Source of the DNA: Adhaeribacter pallidiroseus
Lineage (GTDB): Bacteria > Bacteroidota > Bacteroidia > Cytophagales > Hymenobacteraceae
Reading direction: 5' to 3'
Length of the DNA: 64,000 nt
Assembly (NCBI RefSeq): GCF_003340495.1
Contig: NZ_QASA01000001.1
Span: 806,001-870,000 of the forward strand
Positions 1 through 6,979 of the stretch are shown here, piece after piece; positions within the stretch are counted from its first letter, which is position 1, and each line of letters starts with the position of its first letter. The position numbers and the translations under genes are program-made. The notes below the pieces were generated by a model. It was not told where the DNA came from. It saw nothing but the letters and a program-made list of their open reading frames with translations, and searched no databases.

Positions 1-34
1 AATGGAGCTTCTTGGCTCTGATTAAAATATTCTT

Positions 35-199
35 TTATAACTGATTAACAACAAAATAGCGCTGTTTTTGGCCGGGTTTATTGTGTCCGAAGTTGCCGCG
101 AGTTAAGGCGCTGACTACTCCATTTTTGGAAAAATGCGCCCACGCCAACCGCTTTAAGGGCTTTTTCGGACAATCCGCCGAAAAGTGTTGATGCTTCAT
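35..199 (-). CDS. Small basic hypothetical protein (54 aa)
   Basis: I do not recognise this protein. The reading frame is open further upstream, but ATG at 199 is the start that fits the change from random-looking to gene-like codons (CCC, GGC, GCC TTA, AAG CGG, as in the neighbours). The product is basic, with a KKPLKR patch and no membrane segment. The start lies only 6 nt from the ATG at 206 of the divergent gene, so one of the two starts, or one of the two genes, may be wrong. It could also be a chance frame. Confidence 0.35.
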   Translation of the reverse strand: MKHQHFSADCPKKPLKRLAWAHFSKNGVVSALTRGNFGHNKPGQKQRYFVVNQL

Positions 200-205
200 C
201 TTAAT

Positions 206-769
206 ATGGAAAAGATAAAGAAATACTATGCCTGCTGGTTCCGGCTGAATCAAGCAGATAAATATCTTATTTGGATTGATAAAGAAAATCCGGAAATAGA
301 CGAACCAGAAGAGGTATTCGTAAATGAACAAGGCCGTATCCCGGTTTTTACTTCCGAAACAGAATTAGCCCGATACGCGGAACTAATAGGGGTAGAGATA
401 GAAAATCAAGAGCCTGGTTTAATCAACTTTGATGCGGTAGAAGAATGGTTGCAAGAACCCAATAGCTACATCGACTGTCCTGAATGTTTGAATGCCTGGA
501 ATTTATTTATTGATGTAGCTTATCCCTTGAAGTTAACTTTTAATGGCGACAAACTTAACCGCTTGCGCAACCGCATTTATGACAAACTGTTCTGGGGAAA
601 TAATGATTTTGTGGGATGCCCTAATCTGGGACACCCGAGCGGTGATTATTATTTTCCGGAATGGAGCCCCGCGGAAGTAAGAAAATTAGTTAAAATATTA
701 AAACAAGGTCTCAAGCTGTTCCGGAGATACACCGTGGAAGTGCAAGTTTCCGCCATTTTTACGGATTAA
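206..769 (+). CDS. Hypothetical protein (187 aa)
   Basis: Function unknown. The frame can also start at GTG 185 or ATG 191; ATG 206 (MEKIKKYY) is preferred because the upstream residues look untypical and 206 leaves a minimal gap to the divergent small gene. The product is acidic and soluble, without a signal peptide. It has a CPEC pair near residues 91-94 and many aromatic residues; the C-terminal third (SGDYYFPEWSPAEVRKL) looks like a compact alpha/beta domain. A terminator-like hairpin follows at 899. Composition matches the core genes, so it is probably a native gene of narrow distribution. Confidence 0.7.
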   Translation: MEKIKKYYACWFRLNQADKYLIWIDKENPEIDEPEEVFVNEQGRIPVFTSETELARYAELIGVEIENQEPGLINFDAVEEWLQEPNSYIDCPECLNAWNLFIDVAYPLKLTFNGDKLNRLRNRIYDKLFWGNNDFVGCPNLGHPSGDYYFPEWSPAEVRKLVKILKQGLKLFRRYTVEVQVSAIFTD

Positions 770-898
770 TAAGCCGGCTTGGTAAATGGAAAAGTAAGCT
801 GAATGATAAGTTAAACTAAGAAATAAAATTTTAAATTTTAAGTAAGATAAAACTTCTTTTATAGCTTTTAGTCTTTTTATTTCACGAACTACTAAAGG

Positions 899-937
899 AA
901 AGGTAAGTCTGGTTTGTTTTCAGGCTTGCCTTTTTTA
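899..937 (+). terminator. Hairpin followed by T-run
   Basis: Arms at 899-911 and 921-933 pair through Watson-Crick and G-U pairs around a T-rich loop, and six T follow. It lies 130 bp beyond the hypothetical gene ending at 769 and about 105 bp before the HTH gene, so it most likely ends the upstream transcript. Confidence 0.4.
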
Positions 938-1041
938 TTTTAACCAGCCCAAGAAGTTTAATATTATTATTTGCGTAAACTGTTCTTATTTTAACCACCG
1001 TATTGGCTTACTTGCGTTTGTTTTCACTTTTATTTGTCCCT

Positions 1042-1395
1042 ATGAAAGAGTTATTTGCCCCGGAGCTTACCTTTAGAGTGAGTGGCCGATTGTGGATTGA
1101 GAGTGATCAGGATCGTTTTCTGGGGCCGGGCCGGATGGAGTTACTCGAAAAAATTCAGGAGTTTGGTTCTATTTCTAAAGCGGCGGCAGCTATGGGAATG
1201 TCGTACAAAAAAGCCTGGGATTTAGTAGCATCCATGAACCAACAAGCCCACTCGCCGATGGTAATTGCGCAAACCGGAGGTAAAAAAGGAGGCGGCGCCA
1301 GTGTAACCGAAATGGGCGAGCAAGCCATTACCCGATACAAAGCCTTACAAACCCGCTTTCGCGCCTTTCTGGACCAGGAAACGCAGGCACTTTAA
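1042..1395 (+). CDS. ModE-type winged-helix regulator, HTH domain only
   Basis: DNA-binding protein of about 117 aa resembling the N-terminal domain of the molybdate-responsive regulator ModE. Residues about 28-68 (GPGRMELLEKIQEFGSISKA, then AAAMGMSYKKAWDLV) form the helix-turn-helix. The Gly-rich wing GGKKGGGASVTEMG and the following long helix are typical of the family. ModE normally carries two C-terminal Mop/TOBE domains that bind molybdate; none is present here, as in the short single-domain members found in many bacteria. The start at ATG 1042 (MKELF) is chosen over TTG 1003 because the family begins close to this point. No molybdenum transport gene is adjacent, so the ligand and targets are unknown. 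Confidence 0.85.
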   Translation: MKELFAPELTFRVSGRLWIESDQDRFLGPGRMELLEKIQEFGSISKAAAAMGMSYKKAWDLVASMNQQAHSPMVIAQTGGKKGGGASVTEMGEQAITRYKALQTRFRAFLDQETQAL

Positions 1396-1696
1396 AAGGA
1401 AAAAGTGTAAAAGAGCGCTAAGTATCAGCCTAACTGGCCTCGGCAGGATAAGTTTTATTGGCCATCAACTGTGGGAGCAGGTACAATGCCAGCTTTCCAC
1501 CACCTGGATGCCTGAGTAAGTTTAAAAAATAAACTGCATAAATTTTTGGCAAAAGTAATTGGTAGTAATATGCTAACTCACGGGTATCAACAATTGAATA
1601 CAGAACCCTCAATTAGTGCTAGTTACTACTTTCCTTTCGGGTTCGATGAACCATTGCGGTAACACTACAAGTAATGCTGTAAATAGCTGGTCGTAT
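1396..1696. other. Intergenic stretch, nothing recognised
   Basis: This 301-bp gap lies between the converging HTH gene and GNAT gene. I see no convincing gene, RNA or strong hairpin in it. Confidence 0.5.
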
Positions 1697-1978
1697 TTAT
1701 TTTAATAATTTTTGCCACTCCGGATGGCGCCGGATATAAGCTGAAACCGCTGGGCACGAAGCAACAACTTTTAAGTTATGATCCTGGGCGTATTGCAAAC
1801 CGGTTTTAATGAGTTCGTTCGCTACCCCTTGGTTACGCAAGTCTTCATCCACGTAGGTATGCGAAAAATCAATAACATCGTCCTGGGGCAGCGAATACGC
1901 CAGCTCGCCGCCGCTACCTTTGATATCTACCGTAAATTCCTGCTCGTCGGGGTTATGTTTTACCGAAATATTTTCCAT
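1697..1978 (-). CDS. Small GNAT-like N-acetyltransferase (93 aa)
   Basis: Member of the short GCN5-related acetyltransferase-like family (YjdJ / GNAT_acetyltr_2-like, about 90 aa). The motif VDEDLRNQGVANELIKTGL carries the acetyl-CoA pyrophosphate-binding loop (R-N-Q-G-V-A). The C-terminal KVVASCPAVSAYIRRHPEW is characteristic of the small family, including the conserved Cys and the H-P-E-W end. The start is taken at ATG 1978 (MENISVKH), which matches the family start; the open frame continues upstream to 2023 without similarity. Substrate unknown. It is transcribed alone, converging with the HTH gene. Confidence 0.85.
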   Translation of the reverse strand: MENISVKHNPDEQEFTVDIKGSGGELAYSLPQDDVIDFSHTYVDEDLRNQGVANELIKTGLQYAQDHNLKVVASCPAVSAYIRRHPEWQKLLK

Positions 1979-2174
1979 GATGTTGCCTGATTGTAATAAT
2001 GCCTTGTAAGTACCCGATTTCAAGTAAAAAGTTTTAGGTTTTTTTTAAAAATCCGGCTTTATTCCTCTGCCGGAAACCCAAATAAAGGTAAGTATTTCGG
2101 CGAATGTTGTTAGCGGATGATTACGGTTACGGGGTTAATTACTCCTGATTTTTTAACCTGCAAAGAACAATGAT

Positions 2175-2492
2175 TTATTGATTAACCAGGAGTACTAAGA
2201 AAGGCAGCATGAGCAACAACGAAAGCCAGAACCACCGCATAATCTGGTTTTTGTGCTTGCGTGGTACCAGATTGCTTAACAACAGCATCGCCCCAATTAC
2301 CACCGCCAGGTACAGTAAAATAAAATATACCACGCTCACCCAGCGGGGCACAATGGTAGGGTCTTTGGTATCCTGTGTAAACGGTTGATCAAACAAAAGG
2401 TACCGCAAACCCCCGTACAAGACCAACTCGAAGGCCGCAAAGTAAATAAGCTGCAAGAGGTTTTCCAGAAAAAATGAAAATAGCTTTTTCAA
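2175..2492 (-). CDS. Small hypothetical membrane protein (105 aa)
   Basis: Integral inner-membrane protein with three hydrophobic segments (residues about 8-30, 52-76 and 87-103), separated by a polar loop (DQPFTQDTKDPTIVPR) and a basic cytoplasmic turn (PRKHKNQ). No catalytic motif is visible and I do not recognise the family. Codon use is that of the core genome. Confidence 0.7.
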   Translation of the reverse strand: MKKLFSFFLENLLQLIYFAAFELVLYGGLRYLLFDQPFTQDTKDPTIVPRWVSVVYFILLYLAVVIGAMLLLSNLVPRKHKNQIMRWFWLSLLLMLPFLVLLVNQ

Positions 2493-2598
2493 ATAAATCG
2501 GGTTTGTCGCGAAGGTAAAGTATTTTAAGAATACAAATCACTGGCTTTTAGCACAAACTTTTATATTAAATCAAGTAAATATAATATATTGGTGAAGT

Positions 2599-2639
2599 AG
2601 TTCCGGTTATCGGTTATTTTTGGGCGGATAACCGGAACT
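2599..2639. repeat. Perfect 12-bp stem-loop
   Basis: AGTTCCGGTTAT at 2599-2610 pairs exactly with ATAACCGGAACT at 2628-2639 around a 17-nt loop. It lies directly upstream of the attC-like hairpin at 2657, with which it shares the CCGGAAC word. It lacks a T-run on the forward strand. It may be the edge of the cassette-like island or a terminator for an upstream transcript. Confidence 0.6.
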
Positions 2640-2656
2640 TTCCTCTAAAATATAAT

Positions 2657-2697
2657 GCCTAACTACCGGAACAGTTCCGTTTATCCGGTAGTTGGGT
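2657..2697 (+). repeat. attC-like site A (RYYYAAC...GTTRRRY hairpin)
   Basis: The site begins with GCCTAAC, which fits the integron R'' consensus RYYYAAC, and ends with GTTGGGT, which fits the R' consensus GTTRRRY. Between them TACCGGA at 2664-2670 pairs with TCCGGTA at 2684-2690. At 41 nt it is shorter than characterised attC sites (about 55 nt or more), and I see no clear extrahelical bases. It lies 63 nt before the orphan lipoprotein gene, where a cassette boundary would be expected. Confidence 0.45.
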
Positions 2698-2760
2698 TTA
2701 ATTTGAAATATATTATGGAATATCGGTAAATCTCACGTCTTAAATAAAAAGCTAAAGACG

Positions 2761-3828
2761 ATGAAAAATTTCATTTATCTGTTCTTAATTCTCCTAAGTA
2801 TATCTTCCTATAGTTGCTATGAACAGGAAGCAATAAAAGGAAAGGCCATTGAATTTGATAAAATTGATTTTACAAAAAATAATTACAAAGATAGCCTAGA
2901 GGACAACCTTTTAAACAATTTATATAAAAAATTCTCCGCTGATCACTCCTACTATTTTGTTTCAAAGCCTTATGCTGACCAACTCTATGATACTTTAGGG
3001 GTAACCACTATTTATAAAAAAAATGGGGAAAAGTTATGGGAAATAGGACGGTATTTTTCTAAATGGTCTACCTTTCTTAATAATAAAGGAGATGCCTTAA
3101 CCTTTGTGAATGATTTTGCAGGAGATAGTCATTTTACAGAAGAAGAAACAGTAATACTATTTTATAAAAATGGTGCTTTGGTAAAAGACTATAAATTAAA
3201 AGATGTTTTTAAAGAGCCAACTGCTTATGGAACATGGGTGTATACTGTTGAAGGTGAGCCACAGGAAATAAATGGCGAAGAAATTGTTGATCCTGATTCA
3301 GTCCAAAGTATTATGGGGAAAAAGAATTTATTTACCCAAAATGAAATATTAAATATAATTACCTCAGAACGGCAAATAATTTCAATGAATTTAAATAATG
3401 GACAAATTAATAGAAGGATCAATGATGCCTATAATTATGTAAAGAATTATAAAATTAAATATGACTCACTTCAAATTATTGGCAGAAATGTAGCCTTTAA
3501 TCAATTTGGCTTGCCTAAATTGACCAATGGCCAAGATTTCGAAATGGCTTTAGCTGAGTTTCTTGGTTTAACACTACTCTCAGGTGATGAAGTTATTACG
3601 GATCGACGAAAACTAGTTGGCTTTGAACTTCACTTATTAATCAATAAGGATGGTAAAGCTGAGATTATTTCTGTTGATGAAGAAAATGAAAAGATCAAAT
3701 CCCAGATAAAGAAATTTGTTGAAAGAAATACTTTTTCTACTAATTATCATGATCCAGACATTGATAAAATGAAATTTTTCTCTATTATCCTAATGGAAAG
3801 AAATAAAACTAAACCCAACAACAGCTAA
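2761..3828 (+). CDS. Orphan lipoprotein in a cassette-like unit (355 aa)
   Basis: Predicted lipoprotein: residues 1-19 form a signal peptide with a lipobox ending in Y-S-C, so acylation at Cys19 and anchoring in the outer membrane or periplasm are likely. The rest is soluble and rich in Lys, Asn and Asp. The C-terminal region (about residues 265-350: hydrophobic strand, LLINKDGKAEIISVDEENEK, then helix and strand) vaguely resembles the TonB C-terminal fold seen in secreted Bacteroidota proteins, but this is a weak guess. The gene is markedly AT-rich compared with its neighbours, which suggests transfer. attC-like hairpins lie on both sides, and the downstream one overlaps the last codons of the gene. 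Confidence 0.75.
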   Translation: MKNFIYLFLILLSISSYSCYEQEAIKGKAIEFDKIDFTKNNYKDSLEDNLLNNLYKKFSADHSYYFVSKPYADQLYDTLGVTTIYKKNGEKLWEIGRYFSKWSTFLNNKGDALTFVNDFAGDSHFTEEETVILFYKNGALVKDYKLKDVFKEPTAYGTWVYTVEGEPQEINGEEIVDPDSVQSIMGKKNLFTQNEILNIITSERQIISMNLNNGQINRRINDAYNYVKNYKIKYDSLQIIGRNVAFNQFGLPKLTNGQDFEMALAEFLGLTLLSGDEVITDRRKLVGFELHLLINKDGKAEIISVDEENEKIKSQIKKFVERNTFSTNYHDPDIDKMKFFSIILMERNKTKPNNS

Positions 3829-3864
3829 AAAGCATTAAAATGCATTTTAGCCCAACCGTTAGGC
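3813..3864 (+). repeat. attC-like site B overlapping the end of the lipoprotein gene
   Basis: Starts with ACCCAAC (3813-3819, fits RYYYAAC) inside the last codons of the upstream gene and ends with GTTAGGC (3858-3864, fits GTTRRRY). The middle is an almost perfect hairpin: a 13-nt arm from GCTAAAA at 3825 pairs with an arm ending in TTTTAGC at 3852, with one mismatch. The 52-nt length and the overlap with the gene end are typical of integron gene cassettes. The next gene starts 56 nt further on. Confidence 0.5.
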
Positions 3865-3919
3865 GTAATAAATATAAGTTTAGATTTTTATGAGGTTGAT
3901 CTTTCTTAAGGGCTAAAGC

Positions 3920-4255
3920 ATGCATTTCAAAAATATAAATTGGAAGGAATTTTTAATTGTACTACTAATATCTATTTTTTTGCCAGCTTCGATAATTGCT
4001 GGCCTTATATATAAAGCACAACACGCATCCATTAGAAATGGAAATGAGCTAGAAACCGCACTTATTGGTTTAATTGCTTCATTCTTTTTGACTCCTATAA
4101 TTTTATTTATTTTTTATTTTTCCACTAAAGATTATAAGGATGAAAATGCTGATAATTCTGGGCCTAAAGGTTTTCTTTTTGCTGGTTTGTTTTGGGTTAT
4201 TATAGATATAATAGTTTTAGGTACTTTTCAAGACATTTTATCTTCTCACAATTAA
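3920..4255 (+). CDS. Orphan membrane protein in a cassette-like unit (111 aa)
   Basis: Small AT-rich gene for a membrane protein with three hydrophobic segments (residues about 11-30, 45-68 and 85-105) and a charged loop (KDYKDENADNSGPK) between the second and third. No family is recognised. The gene lies between attC-like sites B and C in the same orientation as the upstream orphan lipoprotein, with tight spacing on both sides. The composition differs from the core genes, consistent with mobile cassette cargo. Confidence 0.7.
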   Translation: MHFKNINWKEFLIVLLISIFLPASIIAGLIYKAQHASIRNGNELETALIGLIASFFLTPIILFIFYFSTKDYKDENADNSGPKGFLFAGLFWVIIDIIVLGTFQDILSSHN

Positions 4256-4293
4256 TACTTCTATTATATAAAAGAATTAAGATAAATTAATTC

Positions 4294-4339
4294 GCCCAAC
4301 CACACCTAAAAAACACTACGCGCTTTTTAGGTATTGTGT
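4294..4339 (+). repeat. Truncated attC-like site C at the edge of an IS110 element
   Basis: GCCCAAC at 4294-4300 fits RYYYAAC. It is followed by a hairpin in which ACCTAAAAA at 4304-4312 pairs with TTTTTAGGT at 4324-4332, extended by ACAC/GTGT. No GTTRRRY box follows; instead the 3' side of the IS110-family transposase begins about 55 nt on. The missing half suggests that the IS inserted here or deleted the end of the site. Confidence 0.4.
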
Positions 4340-4394
4340 CAAAAGTCAAGTGTTTTTAAGAAATTTTAGGAAGCATACCACCCATCGGGTGTTG

Positions 4395-5441
4395 CTATCC
4401 TGTGCAGCAAGGGCTTAAGGTTCTTGCTGTTTTTTGTTTGGGCTGTGGAGTATAAAATTCATCTTTTTTATACAAGCTATACATGAGCAAAAGCAGTTTC
4501 CGCTGCACCGCTCCTAAAGCTACTATAGATTTGACCTTTTTTGGTTTGAGACGTTGGTAAAATACTTTTAAGGTTGGATTCACCCGTACTGCTGTCATAG
4601 AAGGCATGTGCAAGATGCTCCGGATGTGCTTGTTGCCTTTCTTGCTTATTTTGGTGCTGCCCCTAAAGTTGCCCGATTCTTTTAGCACCACATCATACCC
4701 GGCATAACAAGTTAGTTGTTTGGCCGAAGTAATTTCATTAAACCCACATGTCTCCCCTACCACTGTGGCAGCCGAAAGGAAAGATACGCCTGGAATGCTT
4801 TCCAGATAGTGCATCTTCTGAGCCAGTCTTTTATTTGAAGCTACCAGCTCCCGCCTTTCCTGCTCCACTTCCTCGAGTTGCTCCTCGAGTAGTTTTAACC
4901 GCCTGGCATAGCGTTTTATTTCTTTTTTATTGCTATAAGCCGCCGTTTCTACGGCATGCAGTCGGTTTTTCTCCACATTCTTTTCCTTGAGTAAAAAGGA
5001 GCGCTCCCGGCTTAAGGCTTTGAGCTGGCGCAAGGTCTTATTCGGAGGAGACCAGCTGGTAAGTTTGCGTTCATAACCCAGCATGGCCAGCATCCGGCTG
5101 TCTAAGGCATCAGTCTTAGAACGCTGATCCAGGCTCTGCGCATACCGTTTTACCCGACCCGACTGCATCACACTGATGGTATACCTTTTCTGATGCAGGT
5201 ACATGGCCAACGCCTCATGGTAAACGCCAGTTGCTTCCATGACCACGACCAATTTCTCCTTTTGGATGCCTAGTTTGCATAACCACTCAGCTATTTTCTG
5301 GAATCCGGAAGAATCATTTGCTACATCAGCTATAGTGGTAAATTATTTTTCCAGATCTGGCTTTAAGGTACCTAAACAAAGGGAAAGAGAATCTTTAGCT
5401 ACATCTAGGCCTAAGGCTTGTCTTAATACGTGTGCTTCCAT
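4395..5441 (-). pseudogene. IS110-family transposase with one in-frame stop
   Basis: DEDD/serine transposase of the IS110 family. Reading from ATG 5441 gives MEAHVLRQALGLDVAKDS, with the first catalytic Asp at residue 13. Codon 33 (5343-5345) is TAA, after which the same frame continues unbroken to the natural stop. The remaining catalytic residues are visible: Glu69 in VVVMEATGVY, and Asp111 and Asp114 in KTDALDSRM. The C-terminal Transposase_20 domain contains SIPGVSFLSAATVVGE and the TKISKKGNKHIRSIL region. Full length would be 348 aa, normal for the family. A restart at TTG 5252 would lack the first Asp. The gene is therefore probably inactive, unless the stop is read through or is a sequencing error. 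Confidence 0.85.
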
Positions 5442-5547
5442 AGGTTCATTGTTATTTAACCAGATCACTCTCTTCTTCGCCTTCGCTCGTTTTTAATTCG
5501 GTCTCTACAAATGGACCTAGGTACTGTTCAAGCTCTAAGAAAGTTAA

Positions 5548-5619
5548 ATAGAAGGGTGGAAATTCTAAACAGCGACATCAGCAACTTGTGTCAAGCCAAG
5601 TACACCCTATCCCTTCTAT
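5548..5619 (-). ncRNA. Candidate bridge RNA stem-loop of the IS110 element
   Basis: Upstream of the transposase, ATAGAAGGG at 5548-5556 pairs exactly with CCCTTCTAT at 5611-5619, enclosing a 54-nt loop that can fold internally. In the IS110 subgroup the non-coding end upstream of the transposase encodes a bridge RNA with internal loops that pair with target and donor DNA. The position and shape fit; the loop guides were not matched to the flanks. Confidence 0.35.
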
Positions 5620-5672
5620 CTGGTTTTTTATATCATTAATTTATCTATATTTAACCTACGTACAAAAGAAAT

Positions 5673-5701
5673 CGCTAACATACGAGCTCAGTATGTTGGC
5701 G
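5673..5701. repeat. Stem-loop with CTAAC / GTTGG ends (site D)
   Basis: CGCTAACATAC at 5673-5683 pairs with GTATGTTGGCG at 5691-5701, with one G-T wobble, around a 7-nt loop. It resembles the outer boxes of the attC-like sites at 2.6-4.3 kb but does not strictly fit RYYYAAC / GTTRRRY. It lies just beyond the likely IS110 end. Confidence 0.4.
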
Positions 5702-5836
5702 GTAAGAAGAATCAAGGAATTGTGAAATATAGCACAGACTCCCTTATAGCAGCTCCTAAAAAAGCTTTCTGAATAAAGAAGAGATTTTGAAGAGTGAGAA
5801 ATGTATATATAAGTAGAACCTAAAACGAAATCTGTT

Positions 5837-5883
5837 AAACAGAAAAGCCTTCTAAGTATTTATCTTAAAAGGCTTTTCTGTTT
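5837..5883 (-). terminator. Strong hairpin downstream of tRNA-Arg
   Basis: A perfect 15-bp stem (5837-5851 with 5869-5883; core AGAAAAGCCTT / AAGGCTTTTCT) lies 8 nt beyond the 3' end of the tRNA. The ends carry T-rich tracts in both directions. It probably ends the tRNA transcript and may also work for forward transcripts. Confidence 0.7.
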
Positions 5884-5890
5884 ATAAAAG

Positions 5891-5962
5891 TGCTCCCGAA
5901 GGGATTCGAACCCCTATCATTGGTACCGGAAACCAACATTCTATCCATTGAACTACGGAAGC
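5891..5962 (-). tRNA. tRNA-Arg (anticodon CCG)
   Basis: The reverse strand folds into a cloverleaf. Acceptor GCTTCCG pairs with CGGGAGC, followed by discriminator A. The D arm contains AGTTCAATGGATAGAAT. The anticodon stem TTGGT/ACCAA holds the loop TTCCGGT, so the anticodon is CCG. The T arm is AGGGGTTCGAATCCCT. CCA is not encoded, as is usual in this phylum. tRNA genes often serve as insertion sites, and the accessory island lies directly beside it. Confidence 0.95.
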
Positions 5963-6054
5963 AGGTGAATTGGTGGCACGAAATTAAAAAATATTCGCTA
6001 GGAACAAAAATGATTTTGCAATTAGCCGATTATTTACGAAAAAAACTTAACTGA

Positions 6055-6927
6055 TTATACAGTGGCCATTAGCTTTACCACAATACCGTCGGAATCGGTA
6101 ATTTGTACTGTGTTTTCAGCAACATGTTCAACCGCATAGCCGGCTTCCTGCAAGCGCGTAGTTAATTGGTTTAGCGTGGGTCTATCCGGTACCTGAATTT
6201 GAAAAGAAGCTAAGCCGGTTGCCTGCGGGTTTCGGGGCCGGGTTTCTCGGCTACGCCAGGTATTTAGGCCAATGTGATGATGATAGCCACCAGCTGCCAC
6301 AAATAAAGCGCCCGGGTAAGATTCCTGCATCACGGTAAAACCCAGTAAATGGTGGTAAAAGCCGCGAGCTAGGTTTAACCGGCTAACTTGTAAATGAATG
6401 TGCCCAATCCGCGTGCCAGTTGGTAAGCCGGTCCAGGATTGATCGGGTACCGGCAACTCCCGCAATAAACTTTCCACATCTACCGGCTCCGTGGTCATTT
6501 GAACTTGTCCGTTTAAGATGGGCCAGGTAGTCCGGGGACGATCCGCGTAAATTTCAATACCATTCTGGTCCGGGTCAGCCAAGTAAATGGCCTCGCTCAA
6601 CCGATGGTCGCCAAGACCTTGTAAGGGCCAATTGCTTTTCTGAAAGTGCTGCCACCAGCGGGCCAGCTCCAGCCGGCTGGGTAAGAGGTAAGCTACGTGA
6701 AACAAACCCGGCTGCTGCGCACTTTGTCGGGGTGCGGCTAAGTCTTGTTCCAGCACTAATAAAGCCGGCTCCTGACCAGTAGCGGAAAAACACACTGTAT
6801 CAGCTTCTTGCCGGATTAGCTGCAACCCGATTACCTGTTCATAAAATAAGGTAAGTGCTGGTAGGCGATGGGTACGTAAAGTGACCTGGGCAATAGAAGT
6901 GCTATCCGGAAGTTCAAAAGAATCCAT
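6055..6927 (-). CDS. Two-domain VOC protein, catechol dioxygenase/glyoxalase-like
   Basis: Protein of 290 aa in the vicinal oxygen chelate superfamily, similar in layout to CatE-type catechol-2,3-dioxygenases. The first VOC module (about residues 8-130) contains THRLPALTLFYEQVIGLQ, a possible ligand His in FHVAYLLPS, and Glu in NGIEIYAD. The second module (about 170-288) starts GHIHLQVSRLNLARGFYHHL and contains GGYHHHIGLNTW. The His and Glu positions suit a metal-dependent enzyme, but VOC sequences do not reveal the substrate. It is monocistronic, downstream of the conserved unknown at 6980-7714, from which it is separated by 52 bp. Confidence 0.85.
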   Translation of the reverse strand: MDSFELPDSTSIAQVTLRTHRLPALTLFYEQVIGLQLIRQEADTVCFSATGQEPALLVLEQDLAAPRQSAQQPGLFHVAYLLPSRLELARWWQHFQKSNWPLQGLGDHRLSEAIYLADPDQNGIEIYADRPRTTWPILNGQVQMTTEPVDVESLLRELPVPDQSWTGLPTGTRIGHIHLQVSRLNLARGFYHHLLGFTVMQESYPGALFVAAGGYHHHIGLNTWRSRETRPRNPQATGLASFQIQVPDRPTLNQLTTRLQEAGYAVEHVAENTVQITDSDGIVVKLMATV

Positions 6928-6979
6928 ACGCGGCTACAGTTTACAAATAAATAAACCTTTAAAAGTACAAACCTTATAG

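Larger units (their letters stand above)
4340..5660 (-). mobile_element. IS110-family insertion sequence (boundaries approximate)
   Basis: The element is defined by the IS110-type transposase (4395-5441) with a short downstream flank and an upstream non-coding flank of about 200 nt. This layout fits the IS110 subgroup, where the bridge RNA is encoded upstream of the transposase. I could not find terminal repeats, as expected for this family, so the ends are estimates. It lies against a truncated attC-like hairpin on the low-coordinate side. Confidence 0.6.

Noticed and set aside
1430-1612. 60-codon reverse frame in the spacer after the HTH gene
   Set aside because: No start context, no gene-like codons and no similarity to anything recognised.
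3813-3864. Site B as a simple terminator
   Set aside because: It lacks a T-run after the stem on the coding strand and carries RYYYAAC / GTTRRRY ends, so an attC-like reading explains more; the terminator reading stays possible.
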